Positions 12,036 to 25,183 of a DNA stretch of 64,000 nucleotides are shown piece by piece; the first letter of the stretch is position 1, and each line of letters starts with the position of its first letter. This DNA comes from Lichenostomus cassidix. Its lineage: Eukaryota > Chordata > Aves > Passeriformes > Meliphagidae. The notes below the pieces were generated by a model. It worked only from the letters and a program-made list of their open reading frames with translations, ran no database searches and was not told where the DNA came from. The stretch lies in contig CM039194.1 in NCBI GenBank assembly GCA_008360975.2, forward strand, positions 7,240,426 to 7,304,425. The letters run 5' to 3'. The position numbers and the translations under genes were made by a program.

Positions 12036-15000
12036 CTCCTTAGAATGTGTTAATATGTCTTGAATTTTATATAAATCACTTAATTCTTCTTCCCCTATCC
12101 TTTACATCCCCATCTCCTACTAATAAGTGGTTCCTTGTTCTGTGACTATTTGGAGGGCCTTTAAAAGTCTCTTTACATGAACAAAGTTTCCTACTGAATT
12201 TGTTGTACAACCTTATGGAACAGCACTGAAAATTAACACCATAACTATAAATCTTAGTATGTTTTTAAAAATCTATTATTTACCCGCAGCTTATTATTTG
12301 AACTTCTTAAGCTTTCTCTAGCATTTTCTCCTTGAAAATTCACTAATTTTTTTAATCCCCATTTAGGCTAATCTCAAAAGTATTTATGGTTTCCCTGTAC
12401 CTGTCATGCTTTCTTTACATTTATAATAACTCTTGTCTTTACTGCCTCATCTAAATAAATACAACTGATACTTTTCATGCACCATGGAGTATCTCTTAAG
12501 TTTTTCAAGCTCCATTTTTCAGGACCTTGTTGAGACCATCATTTGGAAAGAGTAGATTATTCTAGTTTCTGAAAGTATTTTCCTGTTGCCAGAAATCACT
12601 AATCCCTTTTGTAAGGCTGTTTCTCTTTGTTTAGTTTGGTGGCTTTGTTTGCTTGCTGTTTTTTGGTTTTTTTTTAATAAGGGAAAAGCCTATTCTTTAG
12701 GAATCGTATGTTTTTAATGTATCAGAATCAATTTGCCAAGAATCAGCAAGTTGCCTTGTGAGTGTAGTGACACAGAGGAACATATTTAGAAGGCATATGG
12801 TAGAGAAAGCAGGCTGTCCTGCACCCTGGGAGATCTCTTCCTATTTTCCTGCAGTACTTCACTGACTGGAGCACATGCATATGGGGCTCTCATGAATGTG
12901 TATTAATTGAATAAGAGACCATTTCCTAATGATGAATTCTATGCTCATTTAGTTTCTTTCTTGTTTACTAAAATAACACCCTTGAACAGTCAGAATACAG
13001 TAATTGCTGGTCTCCCCCAAGAGAATTAAATAACATGCCTTTGTTATTCATGATTCAGTTGTTTTGTGCATAACATACAACTTCCAGCAGGAGCCAAGCA
13101 AAAGCCATAAGACGTGATATAGGTGTCTGTTCTCTCTCTATATATAAATAGAGCAGATGTAATTAAGATACGACGTAACATGGAATAAGTGTATCTGCTC
13201 ATCCCCAACTGCCTGGTGCCTTGTTTTCAGGCACATTGACACCTGCACACAAGAGCAAAATGCATTTTCTGCAGGGTCTTTAGTGCAATTCCAACAAGCC
13301 CAAGTGAACTGTTGGGGCTGCTGTGTGTTCCAAACACCAGCAGTATCTGCAGCATCGCAGAGCTCAGCATAGCCTCCAATGCTTGTTGATGAGCCTGACT
13401 AATTAGTGCATGCTGAGCTTCATGCTGCTAGAGCTGAGCTCCTGATACCTGGGCTAAATATAATTCCACAGGAAGCCCCTCTAAAGATACAGTAGTGGAA
13501 GATGTGTTTTTTGAAAGGTACAAAATTCACAGGCAAAGCACTACTTCAGTCTTATGCCACTACTTGTAGACTTTTTGATATCTGTATCTTTGGGAATGCC
13601 TCAAAAGCTGCTTTCTACTTCACTGCTGTATATGGGTTTCTCTTATTCACTATGTCTAAAGAGCAAAGTAAAAAAGATTGTCTCTCTGAAAGATCTCTAG
13701 GGGTACTGACATCCCAGACGCATTCTGCTGAGCTTCCAAAGTTTGTTTTTTTACTGTATTTTATTCTTATTTTTGGCAATCATATTGGAACTATAGCCTC
13801 CTAGGCAGCCATTGTTTAGGATCTTACTTGCTGCCATAATTTGAGTTTCATTCAGAAAAAGTGGCTTGAAGGCCAACAAACTTTATATTTCAAACACTTC
13901 AATACCTGCTCTATTCAATGTACTTTTGTTGATTTGCTATACCAGAGTTTTCAGAGCTTTTTCCTGACTGTCTAACAGCATGGTGTCCAGGCTGCTTCCT
14001 ATGGATTTTAGTTTTCTATTCTTTTACTTCATTGTCTTTCAAACTGCTATAGCCTACTCATTTGAAAAGAATCTGGCTCCTGACTTTGTGTTGCAAAGTA
14101 CCACGTAGTTTGGTCTCACAAAACATGTCAAATTTCATTATATTAAGTACTCATCTTTAGCAGGTCAATCATACTTACAGGAATTATTTCAGAAAGTTAC
14201 TTAGGGCAAAGTCAAGAATAACCTTTTCTCTTCTATGCTTCAGACTGAGCTGTCGCAAGATTCAACTGTTTATTACTTTCAAAATTGTCCTTCCATTTTA
14301 TGCTGTGATGTGACATCCAGCTCATTTATATTTGGTATGATAGTTGTCCTAACCAACTTTGTTACAGAATGTTCTAATCTCTGTGAAGAGCAGCAAACCC
14401 TCTCAGCTGTACAAGTATTCTCCAGCCCAGATTATGCTGCAGTGCAGTTTGGACCTATCTAGATTCTGACATAAGATCAACATATACTATATTATTTATG
14501 TAGAAATCACTCCAAATTGGCCCAAGGAAGACCATCTTATTCTAAGAGTTATCTCTCAGGTGCACAGAACCAGAAATTTCATGGACTCGTCCAGTGCCCA
14601 TCTAGTGAAGGAAAAAAAGGCAGCAGTGCTCGGGTGGGGAGGACAGAGAGTTGCACTTCTCATGCCCCATTGATACCGAACCCTGATTCAGACAATAGAA
14701 CTTGGTGGGACCTTCAAAATATTGCACTGCTGGATTGCATGCAGATAGGCATTAACAGAGTCACTGCCATCAGGGCAATGAAAAGAAGTGTTGCAGGTAA
14801 CATTAATAAACAACCTTTGACTTGTAATTTGCATTTTTATTTTCAGAATTCATGGTATACGCCTGTCTAACTTCATATGTACAATATAAACACCCTGTGT
14901 ATTCCCAAATGTTTACATGGGCCCTGATTTTTTTCAGAAACCTATTTATGTATTTTTGTCTTTTGTTATGGGCTGAAAATATTTATCTTTTCATGTTTTA

Positions 15001-18000
15001 GAAGTGCAAACTTTCTTCTAAACCCTTTGAAGCTTACAGAAATCTTCTCATGTTTGCAGATATTATTACTTATTTATTTATTGTACTAATGCATGTATTT
15101 CAAAAGGATTTATTATAGTGTTCACTATTTATCTGTTCTGATATAGGCTGTAGGCATGAGATTTTGAAAATCCTTTTCTTGAAAGAAAGACAGGGTTAGT
15201 AGTGAGGATAGTCTAACCCATGACACTGGGGTGCTTGTATTCCATACAAGAGACAAGTTTATTGTTGCAAATAAATTTATTATGAGAATGTTTGAAGGTG
15301 ATGAAATAGAAGGAAATGGAAGGTAGTTGCTTATTTTTTTCCTCAAAGCCAAGTCTGAAGTGAAGGAATGGTGAAAGAATCGTTTTGATTTTAGAGATTT
15401 CAATCTCTTTGAGATTGTAAATTAGAATCATAATAAACTTTTATATTGTAATGACCTTAAGACAAAAAGAGGTAATTTTTGCAGAATTATTTGTAGCAGT
15501 AATGGCCAAATCTCCTGTTCATACAGCATGTTCCCCTGTGGAGCTGTGGCCTCGCAGCATCATCAGAAAACTGATGGGTTCAGAAAAAACAAAAAAATTG
15601 CAAATAATGACAGCAAAATCCATCAGCCTTGCCCTGAAAAGAGAATTCTTAGCCATAGCCCCAACAGAAAGTTGTGACAAAGTTAACTGGATCTCTGACT
15701 TAGTGTAAAACCTTATAATAGAGACTAATAGTGGGAAGAAGCTGGCCAAGGTCAAAACAGAAAAAATTTAAACTGGACTTCAACTTTAAGAAACTAGAGA
15801 AGAAAGTGTTTGCTCATAAGTTCTTGACATGTTCAAGTGATGCTTGATGCTGTATGGTGATGCAGATTATCTGTATTTATAAGGTATTACTGGAGAAATG
15901 AAAAGGTAGTTGAATGACAGGTCCAGCTCTTTTTGAACTTGAACTCTGAGGCAGGATGGACATGCAAGTAATTCATGTATAGAGTTAGGATTATCAAGAT
16001 TTGTTGTGGAAGTTACATAAAGGATACTTAATTGTTCAAAGTGAGATAAACAGATGGGTGTTACCAAAATTAAGGTAAATATAAAGATGTGTAATTACTT
16101 AATGTGCAGAGAAGGTCTTTCCCTTAACTCTACTTTTAGATGGGTTTTGGGTGTGTGTGTGGGTTTGGGTTGTTTTTGTAATGATGTAATATTGGTAGAG
16201 TCACTCTGATTTGCACTGGCATGAGATGTCCAAAGTTGCCATGTTGGGAGATAAAATGCAAAGCAGCGCTTTGAGTCTGCTGTGTAACAACATCAAATAT
16301 GGGTATTACTCAGCTGCTTTTTCCACATGTGAGAATAAATTTACAAAGTTAATACCATGATTAGTATGACTACCCAGAGCTGCTGCTCTGCTTCCAGTGA
16401 CAGACTCTTGTTGTGCCTGGTTAGTTCACAGCTCTTCCAAGACAGTTTTGGTGCCCTGTTTAAGATTTCACTGAACTGGCCGTGTCTGGCAAAGTGATCA
16501 GTGCAAGCTGTAAAGTGGCCTTCTGGTTGGCCTGTGTGGAATGGGTACAAAATGTCCCCAGGCATTAGGGGGGAGGTCACACAAAATAAATTCAAGGCTT
16601 CACACCCTCTGTGAGCTTCCCCCAGCACTGCTTGAGGACTGAGCATACCTTACCTGCCTTTGACCTCTCTACTAAGGCATATCCTCTAGTTTGAAAGATG
16701 TAGGCTCAAAAAATAGAACAACCCGAGGATGTTTTCCATCTAGTACTTCATTAGATAATAATTAGGAAATATTTTTGTTTTCCCTATAATGTGGTAAAGA
16801 TCAGATAGGTAAAAGGATTGAATAATCATGACTCTTGGTCCTCTAACAGATTTTTAACATTTAGTGCCTTGTATGGTGGGGGTAGATGTTGCTGTTTCTG
16901 AGCTGAATGTTGATTTTGCCATTAATTTCAATAGGGATTGTCTTGGGTGCTGAGACAGTGTGTGTTTCATCTCCCTCACCTGAGAAGCTGGCATAGTAAT
17001 ATTGTGCAAACTTACTTGCATGAATGAGATCTCTTCCAGATCATAGCTGTAAAGTCTTAAGTCTGAGCACAAAATGGGATGGGCAGAGAGAATGAAAGAT
17101 AACTCTCCACAGTAACACTGAAATAGTTCAGAGACATTCTTGAATGCAAAGTGGTAAATACTGACAGAATTTCTAGGGGTCTTTGCTGTATATAGCTTCC
17201 TGAGAGAGATTATTCCACAGCTAGTTTTGTGGTTGGTTTGAGTGGTTTTTTTCCTGTCCTGGCATTCTGAATTTTCCCAGGATTATAATTATTTCCTCTA
17301 GGCCTGATTTGCAACTCAGGTGCCTTGCCATCTTGACTGGCCTTCAGTCCATCTCCATGCTATACCCTCTATAGAAAGAGTATTGTTAAATAGAGGGTAA
17401 TGCAGCTCTTTAAAAACACTCTCAATTTGGCAAAACTGGCCCATTCAGACTCGGTGATTGCTGCTGCACAGAAACATCTGTCACTGACATTTCTACCTTT
17501 TAGCATCTGTAAATAGAGGCAGATCCCATGTAAAGCAAGTATTGATTCCACAAAACATTTGGTCTGCATGCACAAAATTAGAAAGGATCAGTTAGGGGCA
17601 AAATGTGCTACAGAATATGAACTTATGCTTCCTGCAGCACTGGGGGACATCTCCTCCTCACTAGGATTAGTTGGGGGTTTAGGATAGCAGGTAAACTATA
17701 GGACACAAGCACATTTGTGATGAACATGCAAGAAAGTGGAAGAGAGTGAAGAGCGCTGTTTTCTCTGTTCTCAAGGAAGGCTTGAGTTAATCTCTACATT
17801 TGATGAAAGCAGTTTCATCTCCCTTTCCAGAACACCAATAAAGGATGACTGTAGTATGTTTTACAGTCAGATGCAAACTTCTGTTCTCCAGTTATTACTC
17901 AAAAAAGTCTGCCTGAAATGTAGTTTGAGTATTGTTTAAATCCATTGATAGAACTTCTCTTTAAATTCTTTCTGTTGAGTTGTCCCCCTGTTGTCCCCTC

Positions 18001-18824
18001 ACCTGGTCCAAGTAGGGGCAATAATAAGAGAAGCTTTCTGAAAAAGTGAAGTCCTTCCAGGTAAAAAAAAAATCAGCTAAAACTATGTATATTCCCTTTT
18101 TAAGATTAAAACTTGCACACAGTTATACCAGACCCAAGACTAATGTTTGAAGTGGAATGTCTTTAAAAAGAAAACCTTTTTCTTTTTTCAGCAAAAGCTT
18201 CCAACGTAACAGTGTTAGAACCTTCAGATACTTTTAGAGCAGTATTTCGGAATGTATTACCCAATATAAAAAATTTAGGAAACCAACTCTCTGTCCAAGA
18301 GAGCTTAGAAAGGAAGACCAAATCCTGCAATCAATTGATGCAGACAAATGCCACTCCATTAATTTAATAACAGGTTTCTGCAATCTGCTTTAAGGGTTGA
18401 ATCTTAGACAAACAGCGTGGAGGAGATTTAGACACAGAGTGACATAATCTTGGTGTACATTTTTTGCTGTCTTTTAAGCGTTTTACTATCCTTGCCCTAG
18501 GCAATCACTCATTCTGCCTTCCCCTGCCTTCCTATCAAAGGATGTGTATGCTGCAGATATTTCTTAGCTATCCAAGTGCCAGTGTAGCTAAAATCAAGGA
18601 ATTAAAAAAATTGCTGTCTGTATAGCTGTTAAACTAATTAATTCCACCACTTTGAAGGAAATGGGGCAGCTTTTGGTGGTGATTTCATGATTTGATAAGA
18701 GGACTGTAGATCTCAATCCACTGCAATTCTAGGTGCCAGACATTTTGTATTTTGTTCCAGTCTCCACTGAGTTGCTTCCAATTATCTGCAATCAAAGCAC
18801 TTGGGGATGTCTTGCACAACCTTT

Positions 18825-18855
<31 letters not shown>

Positions 18856-21800
18856 GTAATTCAATTTCACATTAAAACACTTTCTTTAATATACACTTAA
18901 GTTCTGGTGGTCTCCAGCTACACAAAAGATTTTTGTTTAAAGATGTAGGAGGTCTTTGACTCAAAAAGTACTGCCTGGGTAATGAAATGGGGAAAGGTCT
19001 TAGCTGTAGTGTATTTCACCCTGTGGAGATGCATGCAGTGACTTACAGAAAAACAAATAGGAACTCCAACATTTAAAGTCCTACAGAATTATGCAAACTA
19101 ATAAGAGATTATTAGTGGCCCCTCCTGTTTGCTTTTCTCTTACAGTTAAGTGATGGCCATGCTTGTATCAAGTGGTACTTGTTTCCTAAGCAACTTATTG
19201 GACTCATTTTCTGTCCAATACTTAAAATTTAATACTTTTTAGGGGCCAAGGACAGTATAACTGGCAGGTCTTAAAATATTGCTTTTGTCAATAAATTTAC
19301 CAGTTTGGATTCTTTTAGATACACAGTAGTTGAAGCTGATGTGAATCCCAGAACACTGTCACTACAAAAAAATGAATTCCATTGCCCATGAAAAACAGAA
19401 TCGAGACACCTGCATGAGTAATTTTTTCCATGTATGAGATGCAATAGGGATCTTTATGCTGACATGCTGATTGCTAATGGGATGGTGTATGGTGCATGGA
19501 CTGTGACACACTGGATCTGAAGACCTAAAGTGACAAGTGAGGCCAATATAAAGTATATTGAAACCTTGTTCAGGAAATTTTTACAAGGGTTGACTATATT
19601 TTGTTGTCTTTATGCATTTACAGCTTTACAATATTTGGAAATTGAAATAATGTAACAAAATAATTTATTATTAGCATTCTTCTGTAAGAGAATAAAATGT
19701 TATCTGATACATAGAAACAATTTTGACCAGAATGTCTCTGATCGTGCTGCATCTTATCCAAATGCTCAAAAATTAAGGAAACATCACTTTCACACAACAC
19801 AAAAGCCTGTTGAGGTGCAGTGAAAGGACTTTTTCTTTTAAGTGGGATTTTGCACTTATTAGTCACACTGTTTGTGATACAGGGCTACTGTTCTTGGGCT
19901 ACCATCAATCAGCATCCCCTCTGTCTCTACTGATGAGTGATTGGATCCCTTGAGAATCTATCTTGAAACTCTTACTCCATCTGAAAGGTTATTTTGCATA
20001 ACATATACATTTACAGCAGCCCATTTGAAAACCCTTTAGAGCTCTTAGTGCATGGCCTGGGATATTACTCGTGGTGACAGGAAAATACTGCTGTAGTCAA
20101 GGGTTGACAAGATGAACAAGTCTGATGTTACTTTATTGCCCATTTCTTGCATACTGTCACACGCTGCTCAGCAAGGACTGTGGGCCATTCTTTTAGAGTA
20201 TATGAGTTTTAAGGAGTATTTTTTTTCAATCTTGCTAGCTAAGAATCAAAATAGTTTGCAACTGGCATTTAAAATATGACCCTCTTTGCTGGCTTCTCTG
20301 TGAGATTCCAGTACTTGTAGTCTAATTGAGATATTTTTAGAGCCAGAAGTATTTTAGAGCCAGCTGGGAACCAGGTTGTTTGCCCATTGTAAGACACCCA
20401 AAATCTTAGCAATCTTTAAACATGTCACATGATCAGTTCTGCATCCTGCCAATACTGGCGTTCACACCAGTTATTTCCTCTACTTTTCAATCAAACACAC
20501 AGGCACAAGTGAGAAAAAGAGGGAAATGATTTCTTTGACAAGTTGCTTAAAATAAATGGGAGATTTTGAAGGTGATAAGAAATTTTAAATGGCAAAGATA
20601 GACCACAACCCTGTGGTCAGAGAAAAAGTGGTATCGTCAAAAGTGTATAGCAAAGCATGAAAACATTTGTAAAAGGAAAAGGGTTGTGTAACTTTGTCAA
20701 TACATAAAGCTGAAATCCCTACCCCATACGCTTGTCTGGGGACACAGAGCATGCAGTGGTGATAAGACAATGTTACTGCTATAGACCCATTTAGATAGCA
20801 GTGCATTTACAGCTAGCAAAAATAATGAGTTATGCAGATCAACCCAAACATGGCTCAGTAGAACCTTTACAGTTCCAAAACCCAAGGATATACATTAATT
20901 TTCCACACATAATGCACCATGATATCCACATATATTGAATTTGTTGGGGATATGTTCCATTCCTTTTTGCTGGAATAGCCAGACTGAGAGTACGTTTCAC
21001 TGCACATGGCACAGGGGTACTCTGGGCCTGGAACAAGTGTTCTCTTAATATTAATATATACACCAGATCAGAGAACAAATGTGAGGCATTTTGGCATTGC
21101 TTGAATTCTTCTTAAGTTATACGTAACTCAAAATTTCCTGTCAGTCTAGCATCAAATATCAGCAGCCTTCAGCATCAGGTTCACATTGATATCTGATTGT
21201 ATTCAGATGTGGTGAATAACATGTTTCTCTGGTGTAATGACAATTAATAGCAGAGACTCAGAACCAGCTCAGGAGTGTTAGATGTAGTCCCAAGTTAGCA
21301 CTTGCAGGTGAATTTCACAGTGCAGGATTAAAATGGTTTATCTGGAGACTTCCTGGTCTTATCATAAAGTCCTACAGAATTGCAGAAAGGGGAAAAAGTG
21401 CCTATTATACATCTAAAGTCAAATGATTCACTGCACAGTATATCCACCATCTTCCTTTCAGGGCTATATTTCAAGAGGTTTGGCAGTGAAGCAGCCTGGC
21501 TCTGTGAGAACAGAAACCTCCCCTGGTGAACAGGGAGAGTGGCTCTGTAACATCAGCCGCGGCACAAAAAGCTGAAAAATGGGGTGGGGGCCGTGGGTGT
21601 TGCGATCTAAAAAAAAAAAAATGCTTAAACGTTCTTTAACTTAGTTGCTCGTGCTTTTTTTCTTTTGAACACATAAAAGAGAAATTTATGTATTAAAAAA
21701 ACCCCACACAATCTTGTCTGTTTCAGCGGGAAAAGTGTCTTTCCTCACTTCGTGCAATCCGAAGTGTTCCAAATGGGAAAAGGTGGTGAAAATACTCATT

Positions 21801-21879
21801 GAAGAATTGCCCCCAGCCCCCCAAAGGATGGCTATTTTGTTTCTGGAATTAAAAACCGAGCAGGCACGCACTTGAGCTC
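12031..21879. other. Upstream intergenic DNA, no gene seen
   Basis: AT-rich DNA with a T22 run at 18828-18849. A somewhat GC-richer unassigned segment lies at about 16380-16660, and a G/T-rich patch near 16140-16180. No coding exon or recognisable transposon was found. ORFs at 14517-14870 and 16341-16646 have no recognisable domain. Confidence 0.6.
18828..18849 (+). repeat. T22 homopolymer
   Basis: An uninterrupted T run. No retrotransposed body was recognised next to it, so a reversed poly(A) tail cannot be asserted. Confidence 0.9.
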
Positions 21880-22448
21880 AAAGGCACAGTGTGGCGGTTT
21901 AAGGCACTGCCGGTGCGGAGAGAGGGGCAGGTTTGTGGCCCCGCCGGGAGCAGAGGGAGCAGTGCTGGCGGGGGCTGGGGGCTGCCCTGGCTTCGCTCCA
22001 GCGCCAGGTGGATGCTGCGGAGCTCGGCGCGGGGCTTCCCCGCTCCCGAGCGCTCCGGCCAGCGGAGCTGTCGGTCCCTATTAAATGGCTGCCTGCTTTT
22101 CGGGGCTGCCGGCTGCCTCGCCGTTTGGCTGCTTATTTTTTTTTAGCAGCTCTGCCGTCTCTCGGGGGCAGCTGCCCCCCTCTCCGCCCCGCCGCTTCTC
22201 CAGGTGAGGCTTCATCCCACCGCCTCCCCGTCCGCCCCCACCTCAGCCCTTCCTCCCCTCCTCGCCCTTCCCGGGGAGCCGCCGCCGCTTCTCTCGGAGC
22301 ATCCCCCCGGCCCTGTACCCCTCGCGGCGCTCCTGCTGCCGGGCCAGGGTGCGCCTGGGTGTGGGCTGGGGCAGGGAGAGCCGGCCGGGCCGTGCGAGGC
22401 GAACCGCGGCTCTGCCAGGCGGCGGGAGGCAGTGTGTGCCCGGGGCGG

Positions 22449-22475
22449 CGGGGCAGGGCAGGGCAGGGCAGGGCG
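22449..22475 (+). repeat. Short GGGCA tandem repeat in the promoter island
   Basis: Successive GGGCA units make evenly spaced G triplets, a sequence able to form a G-quadruplex on the + strand. It lies about 500 bp upstream of the untranslated exon. Confidence 0.7.
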
Positions 22476-22603
22476 GCAGCTCCGGAGCGCCTCAGCCCCG
22501 CGCCGGAGAGCGACCGCGCCGTGCCGGGGAGCGAGCGGCTCTCCACCACCTCGCTCCCTGTGCAACACCCTCACCCTCGGCCCTCCCACCACCACCCGCC
22601 GGT

Positions 22604-22670
22604 TTTTCTTTTTTTTTTCCCCTCCTATTTTTTCTTTTATTTTTTTTTCTTTCTCCTCCACCCTCCTGCA
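22604..22670 (+). repeat. Polypyrimidine tract ending in CAG
   Basis: About 65 bases are almost all T or C and end CCTCCTGCAG at 22671. The tract could act as a 3' splice site or a homopurine/homopyrimidine structural element inside the promoter island. Confidence 0.6.
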
Positions 22671-22817
22671 GCGAGTTAAATATTTCTTTTGTTAATTGAC
22701 GCCCAAAGTGTTCCAAATCCCTTCCCCGCGCCGCCCGGGCCGGCCGAGGACGTGTGCACGCCCAGATCCGCTCGGTGAAGCAGCACAGATCCGCAGGTCC
22801 GAGCGGGTATGTGCATA

Positions 22818-22839
22818 AGGAGGAGGAGGAGGAGGAGGT
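22818..22839 (+). repeat. AGG trinucleotide repeat
   Basis: Seven consecutive AGG units occur just upstream of the leader exon. They are purine-rich on the + strand and potentially unstable in length. Confidence 0.8.
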
Positions 22840-22956
22840 GGTGTAAAAGGAGCGACGAGCAGATTTGAGAGGAATAATTTAACTCCGGTGTTTGTTGTTT
22901 TTCGGGGGTTTGGTTTTTCCCTTCTCTCTCTCCTTTCTATCTTTCTTTCTGCTCAG

Positions 22957-23074
22957 GATTTAAATGTCACTCAAAGCATCCCCAGATCAGCTTTCCGCTC
23001 GTCTCCTGTTTCTTCCGAGGCATTAATTGGATCACACACTGCATTTGAAGAGCTCGGGTGTTTTACCCACTAAG
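22957..23074 (+). other. GABRB2: GABRB2 5' untranslated exon (at least its 3' part)
   Basis: A strong donor, ACTAAG|GTAAGTGG, has GT at 23075-23076, between the CpG-rich promoter region and the first coding exon. Upstream, a long pyrimidine run ends in GCTCAG at 22951-22956, a good acceptor that would bound a 118-nt internal exon. If that acceptor is unused, the exon extends 5' to a start site in the CpG island. The segment has a small ATG-started ORF (22964-23026). An untranslated first exon upstream of the signal-peptide exon is the usual GABRB layout. Without transcript data the 5' limit is uncertain. Confidence 0.5.
22964..23026 (+). other. Possible uORF in the untranslated exon (20 codons)
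   Basis: The ATG at 22964 runs 20 codons to TAA at 23024-23026, inside the untranslated exon that donates at 23074. It starts 8 nt after the candidate acceptor at 22956. No homology is recognised. Confidence 0.3.
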
Positions 23075-23881
23075 GTAAGTGGGCTTATGTACCTACACGG
23101 GGTCTGGATGGTCACCAAAAGCCTTTCGGGGTGGTGTTTTCCTTCCCCTTGCCCCCCCCCCCCCCCCCCCAGCTCTGTGGCCAGGTTTCGCTCTACCTGA
23201 AGAGCTCGCATCCCTGGGTTAAACATGGGTCGATGTATGGGAAATGCGCTGGGGGGAGCAGGGCCGCGGGGGCTGCGCGCCCGCCCCTCAGGCACCAGCC
23301 AATGACCCGTGGGAGCCGCCAGTGGCAGCCCGCGACCCCCTCGGTCCCCAGAGCCTCTGCTCCTGGAATAGCGCCTGGCATTACAATAAGGAAAGAAGCA
23401 GCCTAATCCCCTCTTACAAGAAACTATTCGTCATCATTTTTTTTCCCTCCGTGAGAAATACTGTAGGCGCCCATCTCTCTCCTCCCCCACCTCCCGCTCC
23501 CGTTGCCAGCGCCGGCTCCTTTGCCCGCACCTCTCCTCGCTTCAGGCGCTTCTTTCCAGGGACTAAGAAGTTAAGCTGCCCCCTCTCTCTCCCCACCTGC
23601 CCCCATACGTACGCCGTGCATTCCCCTTTTTAACCTCTTCTCCCTGTGCCTAATCCGAGTCCGTCCAGCCCCCCCAACCCTTAAACTGGGTTGCAAAGCC
23701 GCTGTACCCTGCAACTCCTGAAACTTCTCGTTGTGATTTATATTCTATAATAACAAAAAGGACAACAAAAATATATTGGATCCTCCTGTGGATGACTTTC
23801 TGTTTTTTAAATAATGCATTTCCTTCTTCTCCTTTAATTTTTTTTTTTTTTTGGCAAGGAAATTTGCTCCATCTCCAGCAG
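23075..23881 (+). other. GABRB2: GABRB2 leader intron
   Basis: This roughly 800-bp intron separates the untranslated exon from the signal-peptide exon. It contains a 19-C homopolymer (23152-23170), a moderately GC-rich middle (23230-23620) and a pyrimidine-rich 3' end. The long ORFs crossing it are stop-poor GC-rich sequence and not genes. Confidence 0.5.
23152..23170 (+). repeat. C19 homopolymer
   Basis: An uninterrupted run of 19 C sits about 80 bp downstream of the leader exon donor. It is likely to be length-variable and prone to sequencing error. Confidence 0.9.
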
Positions 23882-23899
23882 CAACCACTGCTCCTTTTG

Positions 23900-23959
23900 A
23901 TGTTGTGGTACGCCGTGCGCATGCGCTTCACATTAGAATTACTGCACTGGCCAGAATAA
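23900..23959 (+). other. Upstream ORF in the GABRB2 leader (19 codons)
   Basis: An ATG at 23900 and a second, in-frame ATG at 23921 share the TAA stop at 23957-23959, giving 19- or 12-residue peptides. The stop lies 55 nt before the GABRB2 ATG, so reinitiation is possible. The peptide itself is not recognisable. A translational damping role is inferred only. Confidence 0.4.
23916..23927. promoter_or_regulatory. NRF-1-like palindrome
   Basis: TGCGCATGCGCT matches the NRF-1 consensus YGCGCAYGCGCR at 11 of 12 positions. It lies about 90 bp upstream of the GABRB2 start codon and inside the uORF. NRF-1 is reported to control the paralogous GABRB1 promoter, so a functional site is plausible but unproven. 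Confidence 0.5.
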
Positions 23960-23993
23960 GTTGGATCTCTTCTTCTCTTCACTGAAACCCTAA

Positions 23994-25183
<1,190 letters not shown>

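Larger units (their letters stand above)
21880..22870 (+). promoter_or_regulatory. GABRB2: CpG island and probable GABRB2 promoter
   Basis: Base composition changes sharply near 21880 from AT-rich flank to GC-rich, CpG-dense DNA. This continues to about 22560 and again at 22720-22860. GC boxes (GGGGCGG) are visible. No convincing TATA box sits at a fixed distance from the exon, which suits a dispersed CpG-island promoter. The pyrimidine-rich stretch at 22600-22670 interrupts the island. The ORFs on both strands here are composition artefacts. Promoter function is inferred from position upstream of the leader exon. Confidence 0.7.

Noticed and set aside
11848..12063. 71-codon ORF with a His/Thr repeat
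   Set aside because: The repeat is the translated AC microsatellite.
13454..13463. MEF2-type CTAAATATAA
   Set aside because: An exact consensus match, but such AT-rich 10-mers are expected by chance in this composition and nothing nearby supports it.
15404..15420. Small hairpin CAATCTC-TTT-GAGATTG
   Set aside because: A 7-bp stem with a 3-nt loop, no longer precursor-like pairing; expected by chance in 64 kb.
22133..22695. Overlapping ORFs of 116-248 codons on both strands in the promoter island
   Set aside because: Arg/Pro/Ala/Gly-rich translations in several frames at once are typical of GC-rich, stop-poor DNA; no domain or splice-consistent frame.
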